NCBI RefSeq assembly: GCF_023343835.1
Contig: NC_064437.1
Coordinates: 47,026,967-47,090,966 of the forward strand
Reading direction: 5' to 3'
Length of the DNA: 64,000 bases
Origin: Lagopus muta
Lineage: Eukaryota; Chordata; Aves; Galliformes; Phasianidae
Part shown: positions 12,401 to 25,270 of the stretch, piece after piece
Layout of the letters: every line of letters begins with the position of its first letter
Position numbering within the stretch: position 1 is the first letter of the stretch
Translations under genes and position numbers: made by a program
The notes under the pieces: model-generated
Databases searched by the model: none
The model's input: only the letters and a program-made list of their open reading frames with translations
Told to the model about the DNA's origin: nothing

Positions 12401-14254
12401 ATCTGTGTGTGTTTTACCCACAGGATCTGCGTCTCTGGGTGGAAGCAGCAGATGCAGGTGTTGTTGTCGTCTCCTTTGGCATTGGGATCCGAGCTCTACC
12501 CACTGACCTGGTGGAGAAGATGGCTGGCGCGTTTGCCCGCCTCCCTCAGCGGGTGGTGTGGAGGTGAGGAGGGCAAGGGCTTCCTTCTAACTTCAGTTGG
12601 ATGAAAATCACAGTTTCCTTTCCCTCTCTTGATCTGATTGAATTTGTAATTGCATGTGTGTCTTTTCCCATCTTGTTCTTGACTTCACCCTACAGATATT
12701 TCGGACAGAAGCCAAGAAACCTGGGTGAGAACACACTGATGATGGACTGGCTGCCCCAAAATGACCTGCTAGGTAAGGCAAGGTGTGTGTGTGTGTGTAT
12801 GTGTGTGTGTATGTGTGTGTACTTGTACGCCACTAGCAACATGTCCAAACTACAGCAAAGACGTACAAGGAAAACAGCATCTGTATGGGTCAAAATCTCT
12901 CACTTGTTGCATGTACCATCTGTAAATAACGTGATCTTCGTCTAATACCTGTTTTGAAGCTGTACCTCGGCTGCTATCTCCCACCTCCTCTTGGCTGTGT
13001 CCAGCAAGTTTTGGGCTGCAGAGATTAATGTTCAATCTCTCTGCTCAGCATGCTTGGCTTTCACTAAGCGCACACAAACTGTGTGCCTTGAAGAAGCCAC
13101 TGATAGCCCTGTTTTGGTGCAGAAAGCACTGACCTGCTGCTGTTTCTCTGCCTGCAGGCCATTCCAATGTGAAAGCGTTCGTCAGTCACTGTGGGATGAA
13201 CGGAATATTTGAGGCCATTTATCACGGTGTGCCAGTGGTGGGGTTCCCATTCTATGGAGATCAGTTTGACATCATGACCAGAGTGCAGGCGAAGGGCATG
13301 GGTATCCTCATGGACTGGAACAGCGTGACAGAAGAGGAGCTTTACCAGGCTGTTGTCACGGTTATCACTGACCCCAGGTAAGGTGTTCAGGTGCATTGAG
13401 CTCATCCTTGGTGGTGATTGTATGCAGGGGCTGGTGCCTTTCTGAGATTTGCTGTGGCACTGTGACACAGTGCACTCACCGCCTAATATGACAGAAGCAA
13501 ATAGTGGTTAAAGTGACATCCAAGAGCTTTATTATTATAATTTTTAAATCAGCTGTTAGGAGCCCCTACTACTGACCTCAGAGTAAGTAGCTAGGGTGTT
13601 AGCAGTTGGCAGGCTGAAGGATTTGGCTCGGTCACCAGATGTGACTGGTGCTGGACAAGGTATACTGGCACAGGCTGACCTTAGACACCTATGATCTGCC
13701 TGCAGTCACTCAGCAGCCCCCCTACTGAGGAACTTGAACTGAAGGAGCCTTGCTAACGTGTAACATGCTCTCTGCCATCAGAGTGGCGTTCACAGCAGAT
13801 ACAAAGGAAATCATGGAGAAATGCGCCTCTGGCCCAAGGAAACACCTGCTCACCGAAAGCACAGCTGGATGGATCAGGCCACTTCTCAGCTCTGAAGCCC
13901 CTGTCAGAACAATGATTTCTTGTCTTCTTCCCTTGCAGCTACAGAAAAGCAGCTAAACTCATCTCTGCTCTGCACCTGGACACACCGATGCACGCTCTCA
14001 ACAGGACAGTGTACTGGCTGGAGTACATCCTCCGTCATGACGGGGCACCGTACCTCCGCCCTGCTGTCTACGACCTCTCCTTGTATGAGTACTTCTGCCT
14101 GGACATCTTGGCTCTCCTCCTACTGTGCCTGGCCAGCATGGGATTTGTCCTCTACAAGTCTGTGGTGTGGTGCAGGAGGAAGGCGGCCAGCCCTGTCTAT
14201 CAGAATGGCAATTGTGTGAGAGGCCACTTCACAGAACAGAAGAAATTGCAATAG
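9413..14254 (+). CDS. UGT8-like UDP-glycosyltransferase (ceramide galactosyltransferase family), complete
   Basis: Five coding exons, 9413-10249, 12424-12563, 12696-12772, 13158-13377 and 13939-14254, join in phase to 529 codons plus TAG; human UGT8 has 541. The start is the ATG opening a hydrophobic signal peptide (MKALPCPAAFLFLLAAF); upstream in-frame codons lie across the 3' splice site. Landmarks: VFDSH near the N terminus, where UGTs carry the catalytic His; FDLLLVDPNEMCGF; the donor-sugar signature WLPQNDLLG...SHCG...GVPVVGFPFYGDQFD; a C-terminal membrane segment (LDILALLLLCLASMGFVLY); and a short tail ending KKLQ, an ER-retrieval KKXX motif as in UGT8. It resembles UGT8 throughout, not UGT1 or UGT2. 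UGT8 transfers galactose from UDP-galactose to ceramide in the ER lumen; the substrate of this paralogue is unknown. It lies between NOLC1 and ELOVL3. One oddity is Cys in SHCG where UGT8 has SHGG. Confidence 0.9.
12783..12820. repeat. (GT)n microsatellite in a UGT8-like intron
   Basis: Alternating GT with two interrupting AT steps over 38 bp, just after the exon 3 donor of the UGT8-like gene. It is likely length-variable. Confidence 0.9.
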
Positions 14255-14866
14255 TGGCTCAGTGTGTTCTAGGGCACATCCCTTCAGTGTGATACGAGCT
14301 GCTGCCATGCCAAGAAATGTACGGCACGCAGGCACAGCGAGAGGCGAGAGATGAGCAGGTCTGGATGAGAAGAGCCGGGGGGAGGGAGGACTGTTGCGAA
14401 GGCCGATGTGCACACCTCTGTGTACTGCACTGGTGGGCGGGGATGTGAATTCAGGCATGGGTGGAAGTACTTGGCCAGGATGCTGGGAGTGGGGCATGGG
14501 TAGGGAGACTTCTAGGGAGGAACGTGAGCTGTTCCCTTCTTATTGCGTGTTGGTTTAGATGCTGGTGTTGCTCTTCTCTCTTTCTGCACCTCTGTGGTAA
14601 CTCTGGAGGTAGGAATAGCGTTTGGTTTTAGGCTGGTTCTGTTTCTCCTCTGGCTTGTTACTAGGAGCCCCGAGAGCCAGGATTCCTTCATTCAGGTGAG
14701 GACCTGAGCAGAGCTGTGGGCAGGGAGGGGCACTGGAAGTATTGTTCAAAAGAGAATGAAATCGGTCTGTTCAAAGTTCTGGGGGTAAATATTGTTCTTC
14801 CTGCTTCTTTCAACCCTTGGCAATCTTCTTTGTATTTGAGCTAAATTATTATTATTATTTTTTTTA

Positions 14867-14872
14867 AATAAA
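14867..14872 (+). terminator. Poly(A) signal of the UGT8-like gene
   Basis: AATAAA sits about 610 nt after the stop codon, preceded by a T-rich stretch and followed by TATGTTCTTTCC-like sequence. It is the first AATAAA after the stop codon. Confidence 0.7.
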
Positions 14873-14894
14873 GTTATGTTCTTTCCTCCATGTA

Positions 14895-17800
14895 GCAGTG
14901 CTCCAGTCTTGGTTTAATGCGAGTCCCTGAGCCTTGTTTTTTCCCTTTTTGTCACCACTGCCACTCCTCCCTGTACTTCTGGGCCCCTACTGACAGCTGT
15001 CAGCAGCTTATCTTGGCCTTCCCACAGCTCTCATACTGCCTACTCTGCTCCACCTGTAACACATCCTTGACTGTGGAACCTCTAACCCTGTAGGAAAAGA
15101 AGAATTTGGAGCAGACGTGTGTGCCTGCGCCACAGGAAGATCAGCCAGTAGCTTGTGGGGCTGCATGCAGGCAGTGGGCCATGCACAGGCTGTTCACAGA
15201 AGCAATGACCTCTGCTCATTCTGAAGAAAATGTCCCTCTCATTTCAACGTGAGCAGACACGCTCTTGTTCCCATCAGGGATGTGGTGTGGAGTGATACCC
15301 ACGTGTTTTTACTCACTCAGGGCTCTGAGGCAAACCCACACCTGGGTGCAGTTGCACAACCTTCCCACAGCACTGGCTCACAGCCCTGCTGGTGATGCCC
15401 TATGCTGAGGGCTCTGCAGAGCTGCCGCAAGCTGGAGAGTAACCTCACTACCACGTCTGCTTTTGCTGGCATTTCCAGGCTCTGCTCCTGATTGCCTCTG
15501 TGTGTGTTTCTCATTCCAGCTGAGGTGCAGCACAGTGCGTAACCTAGCGAGCAGCGGTTTGGCTGGGCTCCTGGGATGCCCAGGGTTGGGGCAGTGCCCA
15601 GCTCTGACTCGGTGCTTCTCTGACACTTGGCAGTGCTGCCTTCCCTCCCCAGCTCTCAGAATGCAGCAGGGCTGCAGTAGAAGTTTCAGACACTGTTCCT
15701 GCCTAGGGTGAGTGAGAACAGGCTGTGACCCTACGCTGCTGCTGTTCTTCCCGAAATTTCTGACAGCTCCTGGGGTACCCAAGGCTGACAGCAGGCAGTC
15801 ATGGGCTTGGCGACCTGCTGGGCTGTACAAAGAACAGCCTATATGGCTTTGAGATTAGGAAATGGAATGCAATTGTTCCCAGTGGAGCATAAGAGAGCAA
15901 GATGAGTAAGCAGAGTGTGCATGGGTGGTGGAACCACTGGCTACATGGCACCTTTCTGCCTCCAAGTTTAAATTTCAAGGTTGGTGTTTTCTGGGGGGAA
16001 ATATATTGGTGCCATTTCTGCAGTGTGGCTGCAGGCTGCCCTGTGGTGGCTTTGTTGTCATCAACAGGGGCACGAGGGCCTGGTTGGGGGCTGGAGAATT
16101 GCACCTTGTTTTGCTTGCAAGTGAAAGAGTAGGGAGAATTTTATGGACCAAGGACTGTGCAGTTTTACAAAAGCCTGAAGATCGTTTTCCAGCTTTCTAG
16201 CAACGCTGCCTTCTTGCTGATTGCAGATTCAGAAGGAGATTCAAGGCAGGAAAATAAAAGTATGGCACCACCAGTGTGTTGTCTGCTATAGTGATGTCCT
16301 TAAGCTTTTCATGACTACTCTCACTTCCAAACATACAGCAGAGACAGGAAGCGTGTTCATCCAGGGAGTTAAAATATGCATATGAAAAGACATTTCAACA
16401 ATTCAGTGAGAAAGCTACTTTTAATGAAGTAAAGCACAAACCCCTGCACAAGGACCTCATGAGCAGGCAGTGGCCATACAGAACTTACCCCAGAGAGTCG
16501 TCCCCAAGGAGAGCAGTGTATGAATTTGGAAATGGCCAGGAGTTGTTCTATGAGTAATGGGGTGGTTCTCTGCAGGTATTTGGATTTATCTATCAAAGAT
16601 GAGGACTCTCTAGCTTTCCAGCTTTATTCCTAAGTTCCTTAACTATTCTGTGTTCCTGCTAAAGGCACAGCTTTCTCTGTTTGGATTTCTCCACATTAAT
16701 CTTTCAGTGTTGAATACAGAGGGAAAGTACAACACTGCTTTCAGCTGGTTATTAAGTTCAATTACCAATAATGAGCAGCCTGTCACACATACAGGCAGGG
16801 CCAAAACCTGTGCTGGGGAATGAATGGGGTGAGCTCTGCCCATCAGACAGCCCTGGTTCCTCCTCTCTGGATATGGTGCTTCTTGGCTGCTGTGTGCCCT
16901 ACTCTGCCATACACAAGAACACCAAACAGGCAACAAATCCTCCCCTGTTTTTTCCCCCTTGAGGAGAAGTAGGACATGACTCAATACTTTCCCAAAGCCG
17001 AGTCCTTTTCTGCCTTCACCCACCGCTGCTGGTTCACAGGGAGCCCAGCTGGAGTGCTGGCAGTCTCACCTTTGCCCGCAAACTCCTGCCAGGGCTCTGT
17101 GCGCAGGGAGGCACAGGGAAAACACTTTTGAAGCTTTTTGAGTTCATCCAGCCATATGGGGATCCTGCTCTGCACTGGGATAGGTGGCCCTGTGAGTCCA
17201 CCAGGCCTCACTTGCAGGCACCTTGGAACTGCAAATGAATGTGTTTTCCAGGGTCAGACTGGGCTGGGGATAGGCAGGTGTGAAGGAGCACAGCAGGATT
17301 TGCAAGCAGCTCATAAGGTAGTGCTGATCAGTCCTGGTGCTTTGTATGCAGGAGGGTCCTGGTGTGCCTTCCATGTCAGCATCCCAACAGGAGAGCCTAT
17401 CCTCAGCCCACAGCTACCACATCAGCTCCTCGGCTGGTTTTTCCAGTCTGGGAAGGTGATGGCACCAAATTGTGTCAACAAAATTTGGCTAATAAGGAGG
17501 AACCGTCTCCCTCTGCAGGCAAGTGTGAAATCACAGCGACTGTGGGAGGAAAGCGTCCAGGATGGCTCCTTGAAGGCTCCAAGATTTTGACTCATCCCAT
17601 CATTAAATGGCAGTGAGCAATGAGCAAGAGATGAGGGAGTTTCCTTGTACCTGTGTGCCAGCAAACCTTCCCTTTGGCTGGTGCATGAGCCTGGTCCAGC
17701 CCAGCCACAGCCACTTGCTCACCAAGGGCAGGATCTGCCTGTAGGCCCCCCCCTGGTTGTCCCTATGCCCTTTGTTGATCCTCTTGAGGATATGGCAATG

Positions 17801-20800
17801 CTTCCCTTTTCTTCCTCATTACAGTTATTTACGGCTATCTTATCCACCACAATAAGTTCTCCTCCAGGATCACCGACTCCCACAGCACAGAGGGCAGAGT
17901 TCTCCTCCTTTCAATCAATTTGTGGCTCTTTCTGTGCCCGTCTGGCCAGGCCTAGGGAGCATCTGTGCAAGCAGCAGGTGTGGGTGTGTGGAGGAGAATG
18001 GCCCAGGGAGAGTGGGACACTGAGAAGCACCGAGCTGTGTTCCCCAGCCTGGAGTGATGCACTGAGCCCATGCTCTGTGGGTGTCTGCTCCTAGCAGTGC
18101 CGGTCTGAGGATCAAGACCATAGGGGGTGCTGCACGGCAGGGCTTGCTCACCTTCAGCAGCACTCCTGGTGCCTGTAGGCAGCCCGTGAGAGTTTCTCAC
18201 ATCAGCACTAAGTTCCCAAACGTAATTCATTTGAGGAGGGAAGTTTCTGTGGAGGTTCCAGCTGGATTTCAGTGGTGGGACTAATTGGCTGTGCCATAGG
18301 GACTGGGTGCTTTAGGCCAAGGCAGTATAGCTCATCTCAGCTATGTCCCCATGGTATCAGCTCCAAAATGAAGTGCTGCGCTCCCCAGCAGCGCCATCCC
18401 TCACTGTGCACAGAGGACAGGCCAGGGTGGTGAGGGAGGCACGGAGCCAACACCAGCCCTGACAGAATGGAACGCAGAGGTAAGCTGCCTGCAACAGGCA
18501 TGGAGGCACGGGGTTTCTCCTCAGCAGACACGCAGCAACAGCATACTGGGGGTTTCCAAGCCTGAAGCCAAGCGATGGTGTTACACAGAAACATCATGTT
18601 CCCTTCTGAATGGAGGAAGGAACTGCGCTCTAATAGCTACAAAGGTTTTGCTCCTTGTTCTTTCTAACTTTGTCCTTCCTTCCATTCCCCCTCCTTCTCC
18701 TCTCAGTGGCCTCTTCAAACCAGCTGCCAGGTTTGTCTGAGCTGAAGCAAATTCCTGGGAAGCCCCTTTGTACGGCTGCTGAGTAATAGGCACAACCATT
18801 ACTTAGGTTGTGGATTTAGCTGTTTAGCTATCTGAGTATTTAGTTTCAGAATAATAAAGAAAAGCCATTAGAGTCTTTGTTGTCCCTAAAACATCAGAAT
18901 CAGGCTGCTCTCATGCTTCCCACCATCCAGCTGAATCTGCTTACCAATCACACTACTCCACTGCTGCTTTTAGAGATTTCAGGTGGGGTGCAGCTGGGTT
19001 GCTCCCTTCTTGGCTTCTTGCAAGTAGCCTTAGCAATAGTAGTTACAACTGCGTGGTGATCCTCTGGAGGAGAAATTTGGAATTATTATTTAATAGAAGG
19101 CCTTTGCATCAGAATTGGAATAGTGCTGCTGCTGTCTAATCCCTGTCTCCTTCTGTAAGGTAGGCTGTTACAAGACTGAAGTATGTTCTGATGTGAAGAT
19201 CACTAACACTCAATAGATTTGCAGTGTACAGATTGCTTCTGTTACTGGAAGTCCTGGAAAACCGGAGTGACACTTCTCAGCTGTGTAGAGGTAACTGTGC
19301 CCAAGGTGGTGTGTGGAATCAATTAACAGTAGTTTAAAGAAAACAAGGTGGCTTTTTTGTATGTATCAAATCAGAGAACAAGAAGCTTGAAGGAGTGGGG
19401 AAGAGCAAAGCCTTAGTGGATATGTAATCTTAATGGGTATGTATCTAATGTCCATTGTTTGAAAAGTGAATGAAGAATTGAAAAAAGATTGGTGAACTTT
19501 TCTTGAAAGCACTACAGGTTAAACTGTGCCTCTCATGAAAACATGAGTTGGGTGAAGTCTTCAGCTGGAGTTCTGCTTCAGAGACCTTTGTGCCATGCTC
19601 TAGGAGGCATAGTCTCAGTTCAAGCAGGAGCAGTGCAAGATCTGGGGTTCTAGCCAAGGAAATGCCTAGATGGAGAAGTAGAGAGGGGCTGGCAGGGCTG
19701 TGGGCTAGATCTGGCTGTGTAAGTGACACAGAGGAATACTCTGAGCTCTGCCAAAGAGAAGGTTTTGTGTTTAGTCTTTGAGAATGCAAGGCATACACTG
19801 TAAACAATATAGGCAGCATGTGACAAGGAGGTTTGGTTAATTAACCTGTCATTGTGATGTAGTTCATTTTACTCTTTTCATCCAGAACACGTTCAGTGCT
19901 TTAAACAAAAACTGAACGTCAAGTCTTTCTAATGAGCAGTTCAGAAAACACAACTGATGCACTCCTGAATTCCTTCCACTCAGCCTCTGTTCTGAGAGTT
20001 CTGCAATAAAGGTGCAGCTGATCAGGTTGCTTAAAGCATGCTAACAGTCTTGATCAAGAGTCCTTCAACAGGAATTTTGGCTCACAAGCTTGCCCCGTTT
20101 TTAAGGCAGTCAGACCTGCCTGATGTCCTCCCTCCTTTGAATTTCCAGCTGTGAAAACTTGACAGTGATGAATTAAACTGACCAACTTTCTGGGAATCTG
20201 AAGTTCTGTGGATTCTGAATACGCATTCAGCTACTGTTTCCAGAATTAAGTTTAAAAGCACAGCAACTCCAGGCAAAATCTCACTGGCTCACTCACTTCA
20301 CTTTTTTTACTCTATTTACAAGTGCCACCAGACTACTAGCAGGTTTAAAGAGAAAGTAACATAGATGGTAACCGCTGCCGTGCCACCAGGAGGAGCACTC
20401 CGTTGAGATGATTTTCAGAGTCAGTGTTTCATGAGGGATTTGCAACCCATAACCTTTAATTCGGAGCAGAGAAGCTGCTCTGATGGCATTTGTGCAGAGA
20501 GGGACTGCAGATAATGGCATCTTTAGGTTAAGCGACATCACCATTACTTTTGTGTTTAACCCTTGGGAGATTAGCTATCCTTGACATTAATTTTGGAGTG
20601 CTCTGCAGTGGTAGGAGTAACTTGGTCAGGGAATAAGAAATAACTTGGAGCACTTGTAAGGGCTCCAAAGGGTGCCTTCTGCTGAACCTTCTCCTCCCAT
20701 TCTGTGGATCTGCATTGTTCTGTCCTGCCAGGGAAGCACTCTTGCATGGCAGGAGGAGGAAGTCCAGCCTAGCATGTTTCCCACCACAGTTTTTTGGAGA

Positions 20801-22500
20801 ACACCTGTATCAAGGAGGCAACACTTGGCTAGTTCTCTGCAAAACTGTTCTCAGACCTCCAACCTTTGTTGTTATTGTGCACATCCTTCAGAAAGGCCAT
20901 GCTAAAACGCAGTGAGGGTCACATACAGATCTACTTGATACAGTGGCATGTTGCCATGAGAAGGAGACCTTTAGGCTGAACTGCGGCTCATCGTGTCTGC
21001 TGGTCAGCACTGTGCAGGGAGCTGCAAGGGAGGACTACTTCCTCTGTTACTGTGCAGAAGCTGTATGAGCCTCCCACTGCATCAGTGTGCATCCCAAGTG
21101 CCCATTTGGGTGACTTGTGAGGAAATGCCACTAGAGAGTGGAGAAGCAGGACAGAGAGGGTCTGCTTGTGGGGAGCGGGGACCCTCTTTTCTCCCTGGGC
21201 CTGAGGTCCCTGCTGCTCCCAGGGCAGAAGAGCTCAGGAAGGACCAGCCTTCTACCTGCTCTTGCTTGCCGTGCCTCCCTGTGCATTTCTGGTCTTTTGC
21301 TCCCCTCTAACGGCCAAAGAGGACCTTGCTGCAGACAATGCTCTCATGGGCTCTGGTGCTGGAATACCTGCGTGCTAGATCGGAGCTGCAGGTGGACTCA
21401 TTTCACATCAGCATTGTAGGATTATGTGGGCATCAGTGAATGTTAGCCTTGCTCTCAGGGTGATTCCTCCAGCATCTTCTGTCACTGTGGCCTGTGGAAC
21501 GACAGCAGGACCAAACTGATGATGGAGAAGAAATTAGATTAGAGGGAGTTTCAGGAATCAATTCTCAGTGTTTTCTGTCAGTGACAGCATGCAGAGCATG
21601 CTGTGATTTGACGTGCTTTGCATTCACTTTGCCTTCCTGGAACATTTACAAGGGAGCTAGATGCTGGTTTACTCCAAAATGTGGCATCTTTGGAGATCCG
21701 TATGATATATATAATTTTTGTTCACCTTGGATTTTGTTCACCTTGTTCAACATGGATTTAATCTATAAAGATGAAATAATAATTTAAGTCCAGAACCTGA
21801 GAATTCTTCACAACCAAGTGCAAAGCTATAACATATAGTTACTTCTAATGTTACAACCAAGTGCAAAGTTACAACCAAGTGCAAAGCTATAACATATAGT
21901 TACTTACAATGATCCTCACCGCATGTTTCTTCCCTGTGAACTTGGAATAAATCTGTATTTACTGAAAATCCTACAGAATTGTTCTACTGAATATTTTATC
22001 AGGACCATACATGAGTCTGAAGTTTTTATTTGCTGGCTTTGGTGAAGGGTGTTTGGAAGACATGACTGTGTCAGCCTCCTCCATTGTTTCTTGACTTTCT
22101 GAGCAGTTTTGTCCCAATGGAATCATGCTCCTTAACAGGGCACACAGTATGCAGCTCAAGCTGCTTTTCTAGCAGATGGGAGGACCTAGACAAGGAAGAC
22201 TGGCTGCAGGAGTAGTACTGAAAACCTGGGAAGCTGTGGCACCAACATGCTGCTTTCTAGGAGCTGGGACTATGGCACAAGGCAATTAAATCTGTTGGGT
22301 TGAGACTATTTCCAGCAGTAAGTACTAATATCCAGTCCTGCCACTCTTATGCAAGTAATTTTATTGCTGGTTTTAATCCTCGGCAGAAAGCAGAAGCGTT
22401 GGTTATTTGGAGATCTCTGGCTCTTAGCTGAATTTTATGGTACTATTTTATGGTATGTTCTATAAAAACCTCAAGTGTTTGCACCTTGAATGTAATCTCA
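14895..22500. other. Intergenic region, UGT8-like to ELOVL3, first part
   Basis: No gene is supported. Open frames here (for example 17138-17590, about 150 codons) lack splice context, conserved domains or start context. The region contains a 9-bp inverted repeat (19889-19919), a small tandem repeat (21810-21905) and ordinary unique-looking DNA. Confidence 0.6.
21810..21905. repeat. 35-bp unit repeated, two full copies and one partial
   Basis: Identical 35-bp units lie at 21810-21844 and 21871-21905. Between them, 21853-21870 repeats the first 16 bases (acaaccaagtgcaaag). This looks like a local slippage or unequal-exchange product. Confidence 0.9.
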
Positions 22501-22504
22501 CAAT

Positions 22505-23526
22505 ATGTGTGGGACTACCTAGACTTCAGCAAAGACTTTGACTCTGTTTCCTACAGTATTCCTGGAGAAGTGGGTGTTCCCATGGTTTGGTCAGGTAAAA
22601 AACTGACTGGAAAGCCAGACTCAGATTGTGGTATTGAATGGAGTTAAATCCAGCTGGCAACCGGTCACAAGTGGTGGTCCCCAGGTGTCAGTACTGGCAC
22701 CAGCGCTGTTTAATGTTTTTATTGATGATCTGGACAAGGGGATTGAGTGTACCTTCAGTAAGTTTGCAGATGACACCAAGTTGGGGGGCTGTGTCCCTCT
22801 GCCTGGGAGTAGGAAGGCCCTATGGAGGGATCTGGATAGGCTGGATCAATGGGCTGAGGCCAGACGTATGAGCAAGACCAAGTGCTGTGCACTGCACTTC
22901 GCTCACAGCAACCTTATGTGATGGTACAGGGGAGGGGCAGAGTGGCTGTCAAGCTGCTCAGAGGAAAAGAGTGCTACTTGGAAGTGCTAACTGACAGCTG
23001 GCTGAACATGAGCCAACAGTGTGCCTAGGTGGCCATCTTGGCACCCTGTCTTGTATTAGAAAGAGTGTAGGTGATCATACCCTGTATTCAGCTCTGGTGA
23101 GGCCACACCTCAGGAACTCACTAAAAAGAAAGACACTGAGGCCCTGGAGCAGGTTTAGAGAAGGGTATTGCAGAGGGAACTGCGATTGTTCAATCTGCAT
23201 AAGAGGAGGCTCAGGGGAGACATTATCATACTCTATAGCTCCCTGAAAAGAGGTTGTGGTGAGGTGGGAGTCGGTCTCTGCTCCCAGGTAACAGTGATAG
23301 GATGAGGAGCAATGGCCTCAAGTTGTGCCAGGGGATGTTCTGGTTGGATATTAAGAAAAAACTTCAGAAAGAGTAGTAATGTGCAGGAACAGGCTGCCCA
23401 GGGAAGTGGTGGAGTCACCATCCCCAGGGGCATTGAAGAAACTTGGAGATGTGGCACTGAGGGACGTGGTTAGTGGGCACTAGATGGACTTAGATGATCT
23501 TCTCCAACCTTAATGATTTTATGGTT
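22505..23526 (+). mobile_element. Degraded CR1 LINE fragment, 3' half of ORF2 and 3' end
   Basis: Recognisable pieces of the CR1 reverse transcriptase appear in changing frames: YLDFSKDFDSVS (motif A region), [29 protein letters not shown] (motif B/C region, whose FADD catalytic core survives), and further on homology to the C-terminal part ([15 protein letters not shown]-like). The 3' end near 23480-23526 (gatcttctccaacctt, then atgattttatgg) matches the usual CR1 terminus, but the octamer tail is eroded. Several frameshifts and in-frame stops, plus missing blocks after motif C, mark it as an old, dead copy. The 5' part, including the endonuclease, is absent, as in most CR1 copies. Confidence 0.85.
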
Positions 23527-23529
23527 ACT

Positions 23530-25270
23530 GAAACATAGAAGAGGTCTGGACCTGGTAATGTTCCCTCTTCAGCTCAAAGGCAGGCTGCTTTAGAAACCAC
23601 TGCATCACCCACACTCCACTAAAGATGGCTGAGATCACTGCTGCCAGAGGGAAAGGATGGCAACACCCAACACAGGCAGCTTCTTGGAGTGACCCAAGTG
23701 GAGCAGGAAATGTAAGGGCTGGGGGGTCTCTGGCACGGGCCCTGATTGCAGTGTGTTGATGCATGGTGTTCTCTGCTGTGTCCTTTCAGGTCAGGCAAGA
23801 TGTTTCTTTTCTGTAACGTTGCTTTCTTCAACAAATAAATAAAAATTAGTAGAATTTGACTAGAGCTGCTAAAGATTGGAGTGCAGAACAGCTGAGCAGA
23901 GAATTGCAGCTTGGTTCTGCCAAGGGCACAAAGAGGAGAAGGAAGGGAAGAGAGCGGGGGGTGTGGGGGATGAAACTCTGCAATGGTTGTTTTCCTTCAC
24001 AGTATGGCAAAACCACTGCTGATCAGAAACCTGTAAGCTGACTTTCCTGAAATAACCTACAAGTCCTTTGGAAAGAGGGGAATAAGTCAGGATGATGCAA
24101 AATGAAACGGGATTTTCATTCCTGTGCCAGACTCTTTCTGCCCGATAGAACAGAGAGCACATCTCTCATCCAGACAAATGTTTCCTTCCTGTGAGAAGAA
24201 GCAGCTGTGCTGAGTTTTTTTGTTTTTTTTTTTTTTTCCTGCCAAAACCTTATTTTGAACCTTTCTGTAAAAAGACTGGCTTTTCTGCCCAGCTGTTCTC
24301 TGCAAGTGTTACAGGCACCTCCCTGTTGAAGTAGGCATGAAGCCCCTTAACAAAAGCCATTGTGGTTTGTGCCTTCTAAAGAAAGGCAGAATCTTTCCTA
24401 CTACTTTATTTATGGAGCCTTGGTTGGAGGTGAAATTATTATCTTACCTTGGAGTTTCCAGCTCAGGGAAGAAGGCATTTGAACCAGGAAGGTGGTGCTT
24501 GGCTCTGGTCTACTGAGTCTTGATAAGTGGGCAGGTGGCACCTGGTTGGGACTCAGTGACCAGTGAGAAGCAAACCCTTCAACAGACCCACTTGTTGGCC
24601 TCCCTGATGCACAGGTTTTATACTTCTATCTCCATGAGTTAGAAGAAGACCTGAGCCTCTATTTAACTGAGCAAGTTTTCACAGATGCTTTGTTACCCGA
24701 AGTCCACTTCCAGGCATGGTAATGATGATCTCTTAATTGGGAAGAGACAAAAGGCAAGCAATTGTCACTCGGGCAGGAAAGAAGAGGAAGAGGTGGGGAT
24801 AACAACAAAGAGGAGAAGAGTGCCTGTGTGTTAGAGCACAAGGTTGTCCAGAATGCTGGTTATCCAAGCACTCACCAAGTGTTGCTCTTTCCTGTTACTA
24901 GCTTTCCCCCACGACATGAGGTCATGAGCAGAAGCTGATGACAACAGCAGGGCAGAGAGCACTACGTCCAATGCCCTGACCTTGCAGCACAGCAGCTAAC
25001 TGCAGATTTAAAAACAGCAGCTCTTGAAAGCAAGAGAGAACTGATCATAAGGACTGATTTTGGCTGTGTTTCTGCACAGATAAATCCTGGATTGTTAGTT
25101 CTGTGGGTGCAACAGATTGAAGTTTAGCAAGCCCTCCGTTGCACAGATGTAACCAGCCTTTACACCTGCTGAGCAAATGCTGAATCTTGGCAACCTAGCT
25201 TTTTAAATGATGTTTCAGTTTTCAGGCAACGCCCTGAGAAACTGTGAAGACTTTGAGCGTCCAGCAGAGA
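23530..25270. other. Intergenic region before the ELOVL3 promoter; no gene seen
   Basis: Only short chance frames are present, together with a T-run near 24219-24238. No CpG enrichment appears until about 25.27 kb. Confidence 0.6.

Noticed and set aside
17138-17590. 150-codon open frame between UGT8-like and ELOVL3
   Set aside because: No splice context, recognised domain or conservation signal; expected by chance in a region this size.
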